From Isoetes taiwanensis (taxonomy: Eukaryota > Streptophyta > Lycopodiopsida > Isoetales > Isoetaceae), in NCBI GenBank assembly GCA_021234155.1, contig JAJEKV010000012.1, positions 9,142,448 to 9,206,447 on the forward strand: 64,000 bases of DNA, written 5' to 3'. Numbering within the stretch: the first letter of the stretch is position 1; every line of letters begins with the position of its first letter. A model generated the notes under the pieces. That model was not told the origin of the DNA, did no database searches, and was given only the letters and a program-made list of their open reading frames with translations. The position numbers and the translations under genes were made by a program. This document shows positions 22,327-33,646 of the stretch, piece by piece.

Positions 22327-23266
22327 GATTGGCAGGGTATTACCGGAAATTTGTCAAGGATTTTGCAAAGATTGCAGCACCTCTTACTGATCTTACAAAG
22401 CATGAGAAAGTGAAGGATTGGATTGAGCATTGGAAAGCAAAGGTCCAGGGAAGTTTTCAGAAGCTTAAGGATGCTTTAACGTCAGCACCAGTCCTCACAT
22501 TGCCGGACCCCGAAAAGGATAAACTAGTAGCAACGGATGCCAGTAAGATTGCTACCGGTGGAGTCCTAATGCAGGAGGGGAGGGTTATTGCCTATGATTC
22601 AAAGAAAATGAATGAGACTGAACAGCGATACCCTACCCATGATCAGGAATTGTTGGTCGTTGTCCGCGCTCTGCGTATATGGAGACACTACCTTCTTGGT
22701 AGAAGATTTCAGCTTGATACGGATCATCAGAGTCTCCGTTATCTATCAACCCAGCCGAATCTCAATCTCCTCAAAGGAGATGGATGGAATTTATAGAGGA
22801 GTATGATTTTGAGATTATGTATAAGCCTGGGAAACACAATGTGGTTGCGGATGCGTTGTCACGCCATCCCTTGGTAACCCGAACCCATTATAATGCGATT
22901 TCCACACTCACCAGTGAGTTCGGAAAACAGATAGAGCAGACCTTGGCCAGGGACCCCGAGTTCCGTGATGTCTGGGATAGTTTGGCTAAGAAGGCACGCA
23001 CAGATAAAGAACGTGAAGCTTTCCATTCGTATAAGAAAGAGGGCAATTTGTTATATCACAAAGATAAGTTGTGTGTACCTGAGACTTCAGGAGTGCGTAA
23101 GCTTATTCTCCATGATACACACAATAGCCCTATAGCTGGACATGCAGGTTTCATGAAGACCTACTTTAAGATCCGCTCCAGTTATTTTTGGCCTTCTATG
23201 AAGAAGGACATTGCCAGATATATTAAGCAGTGTCAGGTGTGTCACAAACCAAGGCTGAGCAACTAA
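22299..23266 (+). pseudogene. RNase H and integrase zinc-binding domain
   Basis: After another frame change: [19 protein letters not shown], then the RNase H/connection region with PDPEKDKLVATDASKIATGG, ELLVVVRALRIWRHYLLGR and TDHQSLRYL. The next ORF (from 22784) has YKPGKHNVVADALSR and the integrase HHCC-type finger: H..HDTHNSPIAGHAGFMKT.. then CQVCHKPR at about 23230. A frame change separates it from the integrase core. Confidence 0.85.
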
Positions 23267-24567
23267 GGATTCCAGGAGAGTTGCAACCTCTGGATGTGCC
23301 CAACGCTAAATGGGAAGTAATAACCATGGACTTCATTGTAGGCCTTCCACGTACTCTCTGTGGATATGATGCATTGATGGTAGTGGTCGACAAATTGTCG
23401 AAAATGGCTCATTTCTTGCCATGTCGTACCACGGATACAGCTTTCGATACCGCTTTGCTGTTTACAAAGGAGATTTTCAGATTGCATGGAATGCCACGAG
23501 TTATCGTATCCGACAGGGATCCCAAATTCGTAAGTGCATTTTGGAAAGATTTCTTTGCCACCATCCAAACTAAGCTTGCTATGAGTACGGCATATCATCC
23601 TCAGACGGATGGACAGACAGAGCGTACCAATCGCATTATAGAGGATATGCTACGAAGTTATGTGTGGAGTAAGCAATCACAATGGGCTGACTATATTTAT
23701 TTGGTCGAATTTGCCTATAATAGCATGAAACAGGAGTCTTCCAGAATGTCTCCCTTCATGATAAATTATGGGTACCAATGCCTTACTCCAGACACATGGC
23801 ATAATCCCATTTCTAAAGTGGAGGTTTCTCAACAACTCCTCTTGGAAATGCAAGCTTTGGTTGAAGAAGTTCGTGGTTACTTATTGGCAGTACGCAGTCG
23901 TCAGAAGAGTGTCGCGGATAAGCACAGAACCCCGCGAGTCTTCCAGGTGGGCGAATCAGTTTGGCTCAAAATTAAGGTAAAACAAGCCAAGCTTAAGATT
24001 GGTAACTGCAAGAAGCTGGCACCCAGATGGGCTGGGCCGTTCAAGATCATTGAACGTGTTGGAGAACAGGCATATCGCTTGGATTTGTCACCCCGCTTGA
24101 AGATCCACAAGGTCTTTCACGTGAGTCTTCTGAAGCAACATACCCCAGATCCAGAGGAGATCTTGGATACACCCACCCTCCTTGAAATGACAGAAGATCA
24201 TTTAGATATAGTGCCTGAAGCTCTTCTTGATCGAGCTTATAAGCAGACCAGAAGGACTCAAATGTTGCAATACTTGGTTAAGTGGAAACACTTGCCAGTT
24301 GAAGATGCTACGTGGGTGATGAAGATAGACCTTGAGAAGCACTATCCAGACTTTATGCGGGAATCTCACGGCCGCACCATCAACGATGCTATCAACCCCG
24401 ACCCCGGCAGTAAGCTTGAAGGCTTGATTCGCCGGGAATCATGTAGTAGAGGGGTAGATGCATCGTGGTTGACAATAGTTACCGATGATGAGATCACCTT
24501 CGTGTTCTCTAGGACGTGGTGTATTGTCGATGTTGGCATGACCGCGAATTGCTTGGAAAGCATGTAG
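23230..24567 (+). CDS. Integrase core and C-terminal chromodomain
   Basis: Open frame of 445 codons. DDE core: MDFIVGLP, VSDRDPKFVS and DGQTERTNRIIED carry the three acidic residues. GPFKIIERVGEQAYRLDLS is the GPY/F module. A chromodomain follows at about 24216-24360 (LQYLVKWKHLPVEDATWV), with the Y, W and W positions of the aromatic cage recognisable. In chromoviruses this module directs integration toward chromatin marked on H3. The last ~65 residues have no known motif. This is the best preserved ORF of the element. Confidence 0.92.
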   Translation: MSGVSQTKAEQLRIPGELQPLDVPNAKWEVITMDFIVGLPRTLCGYDALMVVVDKLSKMAHFLPCRTTDTAFDTALLFTKEIFRLHGMPRVIVSDRDPKFVSAFWKDFFATIQTKLAMSTAYHPQTDGQTERTNRIIEDMLRSYVWSKQSQWADYIYLVEFAYNSMKQESSRMSPFMINYGYQCLTPDTWHNPISKVEVSQQLLLEMQALVEEVRGYLLAVRSRQKSVADKHRTPRVFQVGESVWLKIKVKQAKLKIGNCKKLAPRWAGPFKIIERVGEQAYRLDLSPRLKIHKVFHVSLLKQHTPDPEEILDTPTLLEMTEDHLDIVPEALLDRAYKQTRRTQMLQYLVKWKHLPVEDATWVMKIDLEKHYPDFMRESHGRTINDAINPDPGSKLEGLIRRESCSRGVDASWLTIVTDDEITFVFSRTWCIVDVGMTANCLESM

Positions 24568-25050
24568 GTCATAGGCCGCGTTCATCTCGGCTATAATGGG
24601 AACTTGGCCATTCCTTACGCCGCAATGAATTGCGAACCATAGGCATGATAGGTTCCCTTGTAGATAGGTTTTCCTTTTATTTCTTATAAGGGGTGGTCCC
24701 TTAAACCACAACCTACTTATATTATCTATATATACTGATCTATTGACATGTGCAGGCCAGTGAGCAGTACGTGACCTGCCCATGTATAGAGGGTTGCTGA
24801 TGGCCCGACTTCTCCAGTTTTATCTTGTCTACATGTGTTACCTTTTTGTCACTCTGATGTTGATATTGGACTTCCGTCCTTGAATCTTTTTCTTATGATA
24901 ATCATGTGAAATGCACCTTGGTGCTTAAACTATTTTATGCTTTAAGTTTTAATGTTATTACCTTCGGAAATAAGGAATTACTTTCCTTCTTTTGTGTATA
25001 ATTTCTTATATTTTTTTTAACTAACCCTAATGCAGAGGACAGCATTATTT

Positions 25051-25065
25051 CTAAGGAGGGGAGAA
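25051..25065 (+). other. Polypurine tract
   Basis: ctaaggaggggagaa lies immediately before the 3' LTR, the expected site for plus-strand priming. Confidence 0.85.
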
Positions 25066-26633
25066 TGTGACGTTCCAAGTATTTATACGGTATACGTATA
25101 AAGACACTGACACGTCACATAGTGAAGATACGCCACCATGGGGTATTTGAACCTAGGGGAAGGGATTAATTTAGCTATGCTCAATTAATAAAGGGGTAAT
25201 TAAAGGATAATTACCTAAAGTTGAGGAAGTAGTATTTAATTAACTTAAATAGAATAAATGAATAATTAGGAAGGCGCTACTTGGCCAAATTCGATTGGCC
25301 AGCAGGGAAATGCTAACTTGGGCCATCAAATTGGACCCCTACCCCATTTGGCCCCAAAATCGAGCCAGGAGGAGGAGCTGTTGAGCGCCCCAGTTGTTGC
25401 TGAACACCTAAGTTGCTAAAAGATGGAAGTGCCCCATGATAACAGATCTAGCAGAAACTCGGGTTAGTGAGTAGTCTAGCTTGAGCTTCTAGGATAGCGC
25501 CTCGGTTAGTCTTCTCTGGTTATCTTTGTTAAGATTAACCCTTCTTTGATACTTAGGATTATATTTCAAATATGAATTAGGCTTTGTTATGGATGGATGG
25601 ATGAATCTATGATAGTATCTCTGTTAGCCTTCCGTAAAGCCGGGATTAAAGGGGGGTAGAGACCTCTGTGCCTCATGTTCTTAGTATGCTCCTAGTAGTT
25701 TCCTTAGCTCCCAACTATTGCGGCCTGTGCACAAGAGACCACCGAGTCGTGGATGCTATGGAATTGCTTAGCACCAGAGAAGGGACGCAGTGGTGAAGTG
25801 GGGGTGGGGTCTTGCACGAACATAAAAGGCTCCTGGGACTCCTACAGTGGGCTAGGCCTGATAGCCGGTCACGCAGAGGGCCGGGTATGGGTCTGACACT
25901 CCCTGGATGCAGAGGTGTGACCCGTAAGGGGCATCCTGTATTTTGAAGATAAAGTTAGGGGAGTAGGTCGGGTACGGATGCGGGGGTCGCTGATGCGGCA
26001 CGTATTCTCTAGCTCACCCATGGAACCGCTGTGATCCTGGAAGGGGACACTTCCCTGACCTGCCTCATCGGACCAGGTCTTCATGAAACCTAGAGTAGGC
26101 TCGAAGGGTGATACCTTGAGTCTGCATTTCCGGAAGGCTATAGTGATGCCATAGCATGATTCGACTCATCTGCAAAGTATGCACAGGAGGGGTGGATGGA
26201 GTGGACAACCGTAGCCGATGTTCTATGCCAGCCAATGCCATGCCAAGCTTCGGTCTGCTGACCTCTTGAGACCTAGCCGTCAGTCGATCCTCACTGGAGT
26301 CTGAGCCGGGGTAGAACCATGGGTTTGGGGTGTTTTCTCTAGTATTAAATGTATCTTCTCTGTTATTATCAGTTGGATGGATGTGCCACCCTTCGTGGTG
26401 GTATTTATGATATGATTATGTTGTATGCTAACCTTGTATTCACGCTTCCGCGACATAGGAGCCCCATCGAAGGCGTGGGCCGAATGACCCCTCTGTGTCC
26501 TTCACTCGAGCATCTTTCCATAGATGGCCCGAGTTAGACGGAGGGCCCTGCTCATGGCGAGATGGTTGCCATGGGAGGGGGAAGTCCCCGTATGTATACG
26601 CCCGAGCGTCGTATATGTTCTGGGAGCGTCACA
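25066..26633 (+). repeat. 3' LTR of the chromovirus
   Basis: 1568 bp, TGTGACG..CGTCACA. It differs from the 5' LTR at roughly two dozen positions by eye, plus a short indel near 25158. Followed by attgc, the target duplication. Confidence 0.95.
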
Positions 26634-27000
26634 ATTGCTATACAAAGTAAGATGCTAGTCAAAGGCAAATGATGATGTCGCACCCACTCAAAGAAGAACG
26701 GCACCACCACTAACACATAATCAAATGCAAAAACATGGGCCATTGCAGAATTAAATTCGCAACCTCTTGCACCCAAAGCAAGAATCATACCACTAGACCA
26801 AATGCCCACAACATTATTTTTTGTAATTTTTCAATTATAATACTAAATGAACGTACATTAACTTAAGAAGCACTCGTCAAGAAACATATGTACAAGGAAG
26901 ATATATTGCATATGATAAGCAAATTTACTCATTAAGAAATTGACAAGGAAGAATAATGGCGAGTCCTTAAGAACCATACCACCTTCATAATCAAAATCTA
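26634..27000. repeat. Local repeat R resumes right of the chromovirus
   Basis: Continues the repeat interrupted at 13608. It runs parallel to 27841-28208, including the tRNA-Pro-like relic and the tail gataagcaaatttactcat..cataatcaaaatctaa. Confidence 0.85.
26737..26807 (-). pseudogene. Decayed tRNA-Pro copy
   Basis: Minus strand; the 5' half (gggcatttggtctagtggta, then the TGG anticodon arm) is identical to the intact gene at 27978-28049. The T arm is ruined (gaattaaat where gaatcgaac is expected) and one base is inserted in the 3' acceptor strand. Not expected to fold as a working tRNA. Confidence 0.85.
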
Positions 27001-27059
27001 ACCAACACCACCCAACAAGGACCACCCACCTTGCCCAAAACTGCTTCAAAGTTCACCAT

Positions 27060-27670
27060 GTCTCCTCTGACCCCGTGAACGACTCCGTGGCCAAGACAAG
27101 GGGGAAGCCGAGCAACCCAGTTGGGAAGCAAAACCACCAACTAGTGCAAATCGTGATCACCGAGCCCGCCACTGTTAACCAGCCCGACCAGCCCTCAGCT
27201 AAGATCACTGTCGGGACGATGACACATCCTAACTCAAAAAGCATTGAACAAACCGAGTGAAGCTACCAGCCATTTAGTTCAAACCAACAACCAGCCCAAC
27301 CAGCCAAGGCTAAGCCGCGCCAATGCCGTCGCACCAGCTATCCGCCCTGGGCTAATCGGGACAAGTCACCAGCCAAACATTCCCTCACACGGTGTGCACA
27401 TCACCAACCAACCAACAATGCGAGCCAACAGGCCCGAGCACCCAAAGCCAACCAATCGGGCCAAAGGAAGGAGCTAGCAAGTCGGGCACAACCCAAGGAG
27501 GAACTTAAATCAGTCACCGAGATGACCAAGCCAAGAAACCAGAGGTGACCAAACCGGTGGAGCCAACCAACACGGCCAACGGAACCAACCAGTCGGGTGG
27601 GGAGCCGACTAACAGGAGGGACCAAGGGAAGGGGAACCGACCAGTCATGACCAACCCAAGTTAGGATCTT
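27060..27670. repeat. Degenerate ACCAACC/CAGCC-rich stretch
   Basis: About 600 bases dominated by loosely repeated accaacca, ccagcc and cgggc words on the plus strand, unlike its AT-rich neighbours. No repeat unit of fixed length and no convincing ORF; ORFs here arise from the biased composition. Confidence 0.5.
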
Positions 27671-27677
27671 AAGTGGG

Positions 27678-28208
27678 TTTACAAAGTAAGATGTTACAGA
27701 AGATATATAGTCAAATGCAAAAGAAGTTGTTGCACTCACCAAAACGAGAACCATACCACCACTAATCCATAGTCAAATGCATCTACCTTACTAATGTTAT
27801 AAATAGTCGGATCTTTTAAACAAGAGGCGTACCATTGCATCATTGCTATACAAAGTAAGATGCTAGTTAAATGCACATGATGATGTCGCACCCACTCAAA
27901 CAAGAACGACACCACCACTAATACATAGTCAAATGCAAAAACATGGGGCACTAATACATTGTCAAATGCAAAAACATGGGGCATTGCGAGAATCGAACTC
28001 GCGACCTCTTGCACCCAAAGCAAGAATCATACCACTAGACCAAATGCCCACAAGATTAATTTTCATAATCTCTTAATTTTAAAATAGCTTATTGAGGAAA
28101 CATATGTGCAAGGATGCATGTGATAAGCAAATTTACTCATCAAGAAATTGACAAGGAAGAATAGTGGCGAGTCCTTAAGAATCATACCACCTTCATAATC
28201 AAAATCTA
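27678..28208. repeat. Local repeat R, uninterrupted copy with tRNA-Pro
   Basis: Corresponds to 13433-13608 joined to 26634-27000. It therefore shows the site before the chromovirus inserted: gcatcattgctatacaaag is continuous here. It contains the intact tRNA-Pro gene. Confidence 0.85.
27978..28049 (-). tRNA. tRNA-Pro (UGG anticodon)
   Basis: 72 nt on the minus strand. Acceptor gggcatt pairs with aatgccc; D arm ggtctagtggta; anticodon stem cttgc/gcaag with loop tttgggt (anticodon TGG); T arm gcgag-ttcgatt-ctcgc. It has the layout of the plant nuclear, not the plastid, tRNA-Pro. No intron. Box A (tggtctagtgg) and box B (gttcgattc) are both intact, so Pol III transcription is plausible. Confidence 0.95.
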
Positions 28209-28316
28209 AAACTTTAATCTTTGATCAAAAAAATGTATTTATTATAGATGACATATAGTTACAGAGGATGAGCAATTGGCTCATCAAGGAGAAACAAACA
28301 AATGAATAGTGGCGAG

Positions 28317-31300
28317 TCATTCATAAAATGACCCTTCGCAACCTAAGTTGCAAGTATCGTTTTCCATTTCCATGTAGCACTCTTGCATTCCGTGGTTCTG
28401 TTGGGGCTGGGAGCATTCATAAAACTGCTGATGTTCCACACCCCACATGTTTGCGTTTGTTGGATCTGGTTGGGCAGAAGAAATGGCTGCCCGAGCAATG
28501 GCCTCCTCCTCTGCCTCCAAATCGGCTTGAGCTGTTTCAGCATCCACTTCAGTGAACTCAAATTTTACTCGTTCTGCCATCACACACATTGGACATGCAG
28601 AGGCCTTTTTCAAACGGGCTTCAAGCAAACGCTGTTGCAGTGTCGCTATTTCCGTTGCGTGCCTTCGTTTCATCTTCTCTATTTCTCGTCTCATTGCATC
28701 TGCTTCTTGTTCTGCCAATGCAGCGGCATCCTAACACAGAAACCCAATCTAACTGGTAAGAATAAGCCAGGCATAGGACCAAATGAACAGAACTAAAACT
28801 CCTAGCACTAACTGGTAAAAATTAGTATACTTCAAGATTAAAAGAACAAACTTATATACTACATAGAGCAAATGTAGTATTATAAGTCGAATGAACTATT
28901 TGAATATTCTTAGATCAAATAAACAGAACTAAAACTCCTAAATAAGTATGCCTAGATTGAACGAACAATTTAGAGCCCAAATGTAGTATTATAACAAAGT
29001 TGTAAAAATTAATGTTATCATTCAAAATTATAAGTTCTCACCTGAGAAATGGTGACAGCCTCCTCTGCTTCCTTCAACCTAACAAGAAGCTCTCCAGCAG
29101 CTTGTACTGCCTCCGCTGTATCTCGGAGCTGTGCCCTTAGACCTTCAATCTCTTCATTTGCTGCCTGCCTCTCTTGATCACGCTCTAGATTGAGTGCAAC
29201 TATCTGTGCAGCTTGTGCTTCTAACCATTTGGACTGAGATGCACGTACTCCGGCTTTTGAAGCCATGCGTTTCACATCGCACACACCTTCACGAATCTTT
29301 CGATGCTTTGCCAAAAGACTCACATGTTTTTCCTGCAATTCTGCATACTGTTCCAACAGGCGTGCATGACCATCCATGGCCACATAAAGAGCTTCTTTCA
29401 TCTCCTCCGAATGCTGTCTTTCCTTTTCTAATTCTCGTTGCCTTTTTGTAGCCTGACGTTTATAAGCCTTTGCTTCACCTCTAAGCTCCTCGAATAAAGC
29501 AACCCATTCTTCTTCTCTTTCAGCCCATTCCCTTGCTTCGTCGTCATCTCTTTTTCTCTTCACTTCGGTTTTACCCTCGTCATCTTCCATTTCGATAAAT
29601 TCTGGGCCTCTCAATTGCTCATCTCTTCTGTCACTGAATACAAGTTCATCTGTGACATTCTCACAAGTATCTCCATCTCTCTTTCTCTTCCATTCGGTTT
29701 TGTCCTCGTCCTCTTCCATTCTGATAAATTCTGTGTCTCTCAATTGCTCATCTCCTTTGTCACTGGATACAAGTTCATCTATGACATCCTCACAAGTATA
29801 TCCATCTCTTTTTCTCTTCTCTTTGGTTTTGCCCTCATCTTCTTCCATTTTGATAAATTCTGTGTCTCTCAATTGCTCATCTCTGCTGTCATCAGCTACA
29901 AGTTCATAAGTGCCATTCTCACAAGTATCTTCAGAGGGCCCACAAGCTAATTCAGCTTCTATTTCCTCGTGTATTTCTTTTAGACACTCTGGACGAGCTT
30001 CCTGTGCTTCTATAATTTGGGCTCCTCCTATAGGAGTTTCGAGATGTACTTCTTCTTTCTTCACCCCTGCAGGTTTAGCTAATTCAGCTTCTATTTCCGC
30101 ATTTATTTCCCTTAGATACACTGGATGCGATTCTGCGGCCAGTCCAGCTTCCTGTGCCTCAACAATTTGGGCTTCTCCTATAGTTGGAGATTCCTCAATT
30201 TCTTTCTTCTCCCATACAGATTTATTGTTGGAAGTTTGTGTGCCATTCTCATGATTATCTCCAGAGGTCCCACAAGCTAATTCAGCTTCTACTTCCGCAT
30301 ATATTTCTTTTAGACATTCTGGATGCGATTCTGCAGACAGGCCAGCTTCCTGTGCTTCAATAATTTGGGCTCCTATAGATTCCAAATGTACTTCAATGTC
30401 TTTCTCCCCCCCTACAGATTTATTGTTGGCAGTTTGTGTGACATTCTCACAACCTTCTATTTCAGCATGTATTTCTTTTGGATGCGATTCTGTAGGCAGA
30501 CGAGCTTCCATAATTTGGGCTCCTCCTATATATTCCAAATGTACTTCAATGTCTTTCTTTCCCCCTACAGATTTATTGTTGAAAGTTTGTGTGACATTCT
30601 CACAAACTTCTATTTCAGCATGCATTTCTTTTGGATACGATACTGCAGACGGACCAGCTTCCTGTTCAATACTTTGGGCTCCTCCTATAGAAGGAGATTG
30701 GAAATGTACTTCAATTCCTTTCATCACCCCTACAGATTTATTATTGGAAGTCTGCGTGACATCAATATCATCATCGTCAATGTCCATTTCTTTTGTTGTG
30801 GAAGTCTGTATTTCTCTTAGACACTCAGGGTGCGATTCCATAGAAAGGCCAGCTTCCTGTGGTTCAATAATTTGGGCTTGTCCTACAGAAGGAGATTCCA
30901 AATGCACTTCCATTCCTTTCTTCACCCCTACAGATTTATTGTTGGAAGTCTGTGTGACATTAATCTCATCATCAATCTCCATTTCTTTTGTTGTGGAAGT
31001 CTGTATTTCGTTTAGAGACTCTGAATGCCATTCTGCAGACTGGCCAGCTTTCTGTGCTTCATTAATTTTGGCTTCTCCTATAGAAGCAGAAGGAGAATTC
31101 TTCACATCTACAGATTTATTGTTGGAAGCCTGTGGGGCAGCAACATCATCATCAATCTCCATGTCCTCTTCGGTATCAGAATCTACAGTAGGAGGTGCAA
31201 CCGAGTGATTTAAACTGAAGCGCAATAGATTGTAACTTCTTCGGGCATTCCATGCATTTGAATATGCACCCACGGTTCCAGTTTGCTGAATCTCCTTAGA

Positions 31301-33646
31301 TTTCATTCTCATAAGCTCTTCCTGGCAAATTAAAAAGAAGAATAACATTTCAGCAACACGAGAACAATATTTAATGTATATAATAGTGGGTAATCACTGA
31401 CCTTCAATTGCCGTATCTGCTCCCTAAGCAGGTTGGCATCAGTTGTAGTCTCTTCATTAACAACTGCTTTGTTCCGTATTGCCTTTGCTCTCTGTGCAAA
31501 TCTTAATGTGCTTTGAGTCTCACTTTTGCAACTATTCAAAACATGAAAATTCCATCAGACTGACTAATAAAATGGTCTACTTATTACTCAATTTTCAGTT
31601 CTCACCTGTTGGCAGGAGAGACTGCACAAACCATCGCTAATTTAGCATTGCCACCAAGCGATTCTTGCAGTAAAAATGTGAGACGAGAATCACGGTATGG
31701 TATATGCCTCTGTTTTCCTGTTTGTGCAACCTCTGCCAGAATGTTGATCAGATTCCTGCACCTCACAAATGTACTATTAGAATCCTTTTGACGTTAACTT
31801 GATAGTACTATAACATTACCCAAGCTGGGAAAGTGAACGATTTATGCTTCCAGCCTCCTTAAGACGTTCTCCAGCAGCTGCAGTTTGTTTTTGTCTCTCA
31901 GACCCTGCCAAATCTACAAGGTTTATTCTGCTGCTTCTTACACTGCTCATTCCATCAGGCATGCTCTGAAGAATAGCATCCAAAAAAGGAATGTTAACAT
32001 GCAACTCATTGGTTATTTTTAAATAAAACTGCAAAAAGTGGCAAAGAACCTTATAACGGCATTCAATGATACAGGTAAATACACAGTGAGACCTTGAACT
32101 CTCTGCGTTCATAGAGGTTGAGCCAACCCTCCTATTTGACATTCCCTGTTTCAAGCGTACCAGTAAGTAAATACAAATTATAGAACTGGAATAATAAACT
32201 AGATCAACTTTTATCACCTTCAAAAGCAGCCGCGAGACATCCTCAATGTTAGACACATACTCCTCAGTAAGGTTATCAACATAAACGCCAGTCTTAGTGT
32301 CCTCCCTAATCTGCAGAAAAGATGATACAAATCATAAATGTCTGGAGACGGTACAAGACAATTAAACACCATTTTCCCACTTGCCTGAAGATTTTTCAGA
32401 CTAGGTTGAAGAAGATCCATGATCTGCTCGTTATATATCTGAGAGAAGTAGAGACAAGCTGATGCCTAAGGAAACCCCAGGTTGTTATAATCAAATTGGA
32501 TTAGGAAAAAGGTCTGTTACCTCAAGGAATGAGCATCTACATTGATATCTTAGTTGTTTGGCATGATGCTTCTTTTCTTCCTGTCAGCATGAGATTTGAG
32601 CTTAGTATGATTGCTTGTACCTGCAACCAGATGGCTGCTACCAATGACTTATCATTTACCTGTTTTATCCGGGCAAATAACTTCTCAAATACCCGAGGTG
32701 TCAATCCCCGCTCTTCCTTTGGAGCAGAACCATTACTAGGATCACCTATGGTTCCCCACATTGTGTAAGTTTTCCCACTCCCTGTCTGCGATTTTCACAT
32801 TTCAGTAACAATAAAGAAAGTGACTAACCTACCAAGAACTTTTACCACCACCTTACCTGTCCATATGCAAATATTGAGCTGTTGAACCCTTGCAAGCAAT
32901 TTTCCACCATAGGCATGCCCATTGTTTGAAAAATTTGCTCCTAAGAATTTGAGAGATGAGTTAAAAGATGCCTGTTGCAAATCATCAGAATATAGGGCCA
33001 GAAAGACTCTCTACCTGAGATGCATCTTCTCCAGCAACAGCATCAAATGTATAATGCTGATCTGACATAGAAAACGTATTTGGGGACGTCTTGATAATGA
33101 TGCGCTCAGCTTCTTCATCTTGTTCTTTCTTATTCAGTGGTCTAATTCTCACCATAACCTAGAGAAACCAACCTGTTAGCGTCATTTTCCTTCTTTGCAT
33201 GGATCTTGAATGCCTAAGCATTGATTTATTGAAGAATAAAGCTAAGGTGTATTAAATCGAACCTGAACTCCAGTATCGCTGGTATTATTCTCGGAAACCT
33301 GCGGAGAAACTGAAGAAATATGTTCCTGAAGAACATTAGGGTTGTTCTGCACATCCCAGGAAAGCTTGCGTCTAGCATTCCCGTTTGTTTCCTGATTACC
33401 ATGAACTCTGTTTGCACTAGGAGATGGCTTAGCAGAAGGAGGTCGAGGAGGAAGGCCAGGACTTTTCAAGGACCCGTCTGCCTTAATCAATGCAGGGGCT
33501 GTATTTGGGGGTAAATTTTCTGCATTCTGCTTCACCCTCCTTGTCGGAGTTGTAGGAACACTCTTTTGACGAGAAAGAGCTGGAGAAAATGGATCTCTGT
33601 GTGGCGAATCCACTCCCCTAAATGAATGACTACGAACCACCGGCAT
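28317..33646 (-). CDS. Kinesin-12, phragmoplast-associated (PAKRP1/KIN-12A type)
   Basis: Thirteen coding exons on the minus strand (33646-33263, 33158-33015, 32940-32857, 32785-32660, 32580-32521, 32438-32385, 32310-32218, 32145-32050, 31965-31820, 31755-31606, 31531-31402, 31321-29042, 28730-28317) give 1386 residues with all phases consistent. Ser/Pro-rich N-terminus (1-126), then the motor: [12 protein letters not shown]-loop GQTGSGKT (203-210), switch I NAESSRSH (328-335), switch II DLAGSE (365-370), neck [18 protein letters not shown]. The C-terminal coiled coil keeps the KIN-12A/B signature [15 protein letters not shown] and [20 protein letters not shown]. In Arabidopsis this family works at the phragmoplast midzone in cytokinesis. 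Odd points: exon 12 (2280 bases) holds two protein-level tandem repeat arrays (about 555-930 and 955-1082), absent in the family as I know it, and intron 6 uses a GC donor. Confidence 0.95.
29570..31150 (-). repeat. Coding tandem repeats within kinesin exon 12
   Basis: Array 1 (residues about 555-930): six copies of a 51-66 residue unit centred on NNKSVG followed by [27 protein letters not shown]; a seventh has lost the NNKSV core. Array 2 (about 955-1082): three copies of about 43 residues reading [29 protein letters not shown]. Strongly acidic with basic KRKR patches that could act as nuclear signals. The frame is kept throughout, so the expansion is tolerated. Confidence 0.85.

Larger units (their letters stand above)
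13609..26633 (+). mobile_element. Full-length Ty3/gypsy chromovirus carrying a histone H3 ORF
   Basis: A 13.0-kb element with two LTRs (1577 and 1568 bp), both TGTGACG..CGTCACA, a tRNA-iMet PBS, a PPT and a 5-base target duplication (atcgc/attgc, one mutation). The interior holds, in order, a histone H3-domain ORF, a second unknown ORF, a short third ORF, gag with zinc knuckle, protease, RT, RNase H, integrase and chromodomain. The order RT-RH-IN and the chromodomain make it a chromovirus. About two dozen LTR differences by eye suggest a fairly recent insertion, yet gag-pol has several frameshifts and a small RT deletion. The length exceeds that of a typical chromovirus because of about 4 kb of extra sequence before gag. 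An uninterrupted copy of the target is present at 27678-28208. Confidence 0.95.

Noticed and set aside
24439-24783. Envelope-like or extra gene after the integrase
   Set aside because: The minus ORF is a shadow; no membrane segment or signal peptide on either strand.
27401-27754. 117-codon minus-strand ORF in the ACCAACC-rich stretch
   Set aside because: Low-complexity composition gives open frames by chance; no domain and no conservation in the neighbouring repeat copies.
30396-31208. 270-codon plus-strand ORF
   Set aside because: Antisense shadow of the repeat-rich kinesin exon 12; Ser/Phe/Cys-rich repeats come from the reverse of the acidic coding repeats.
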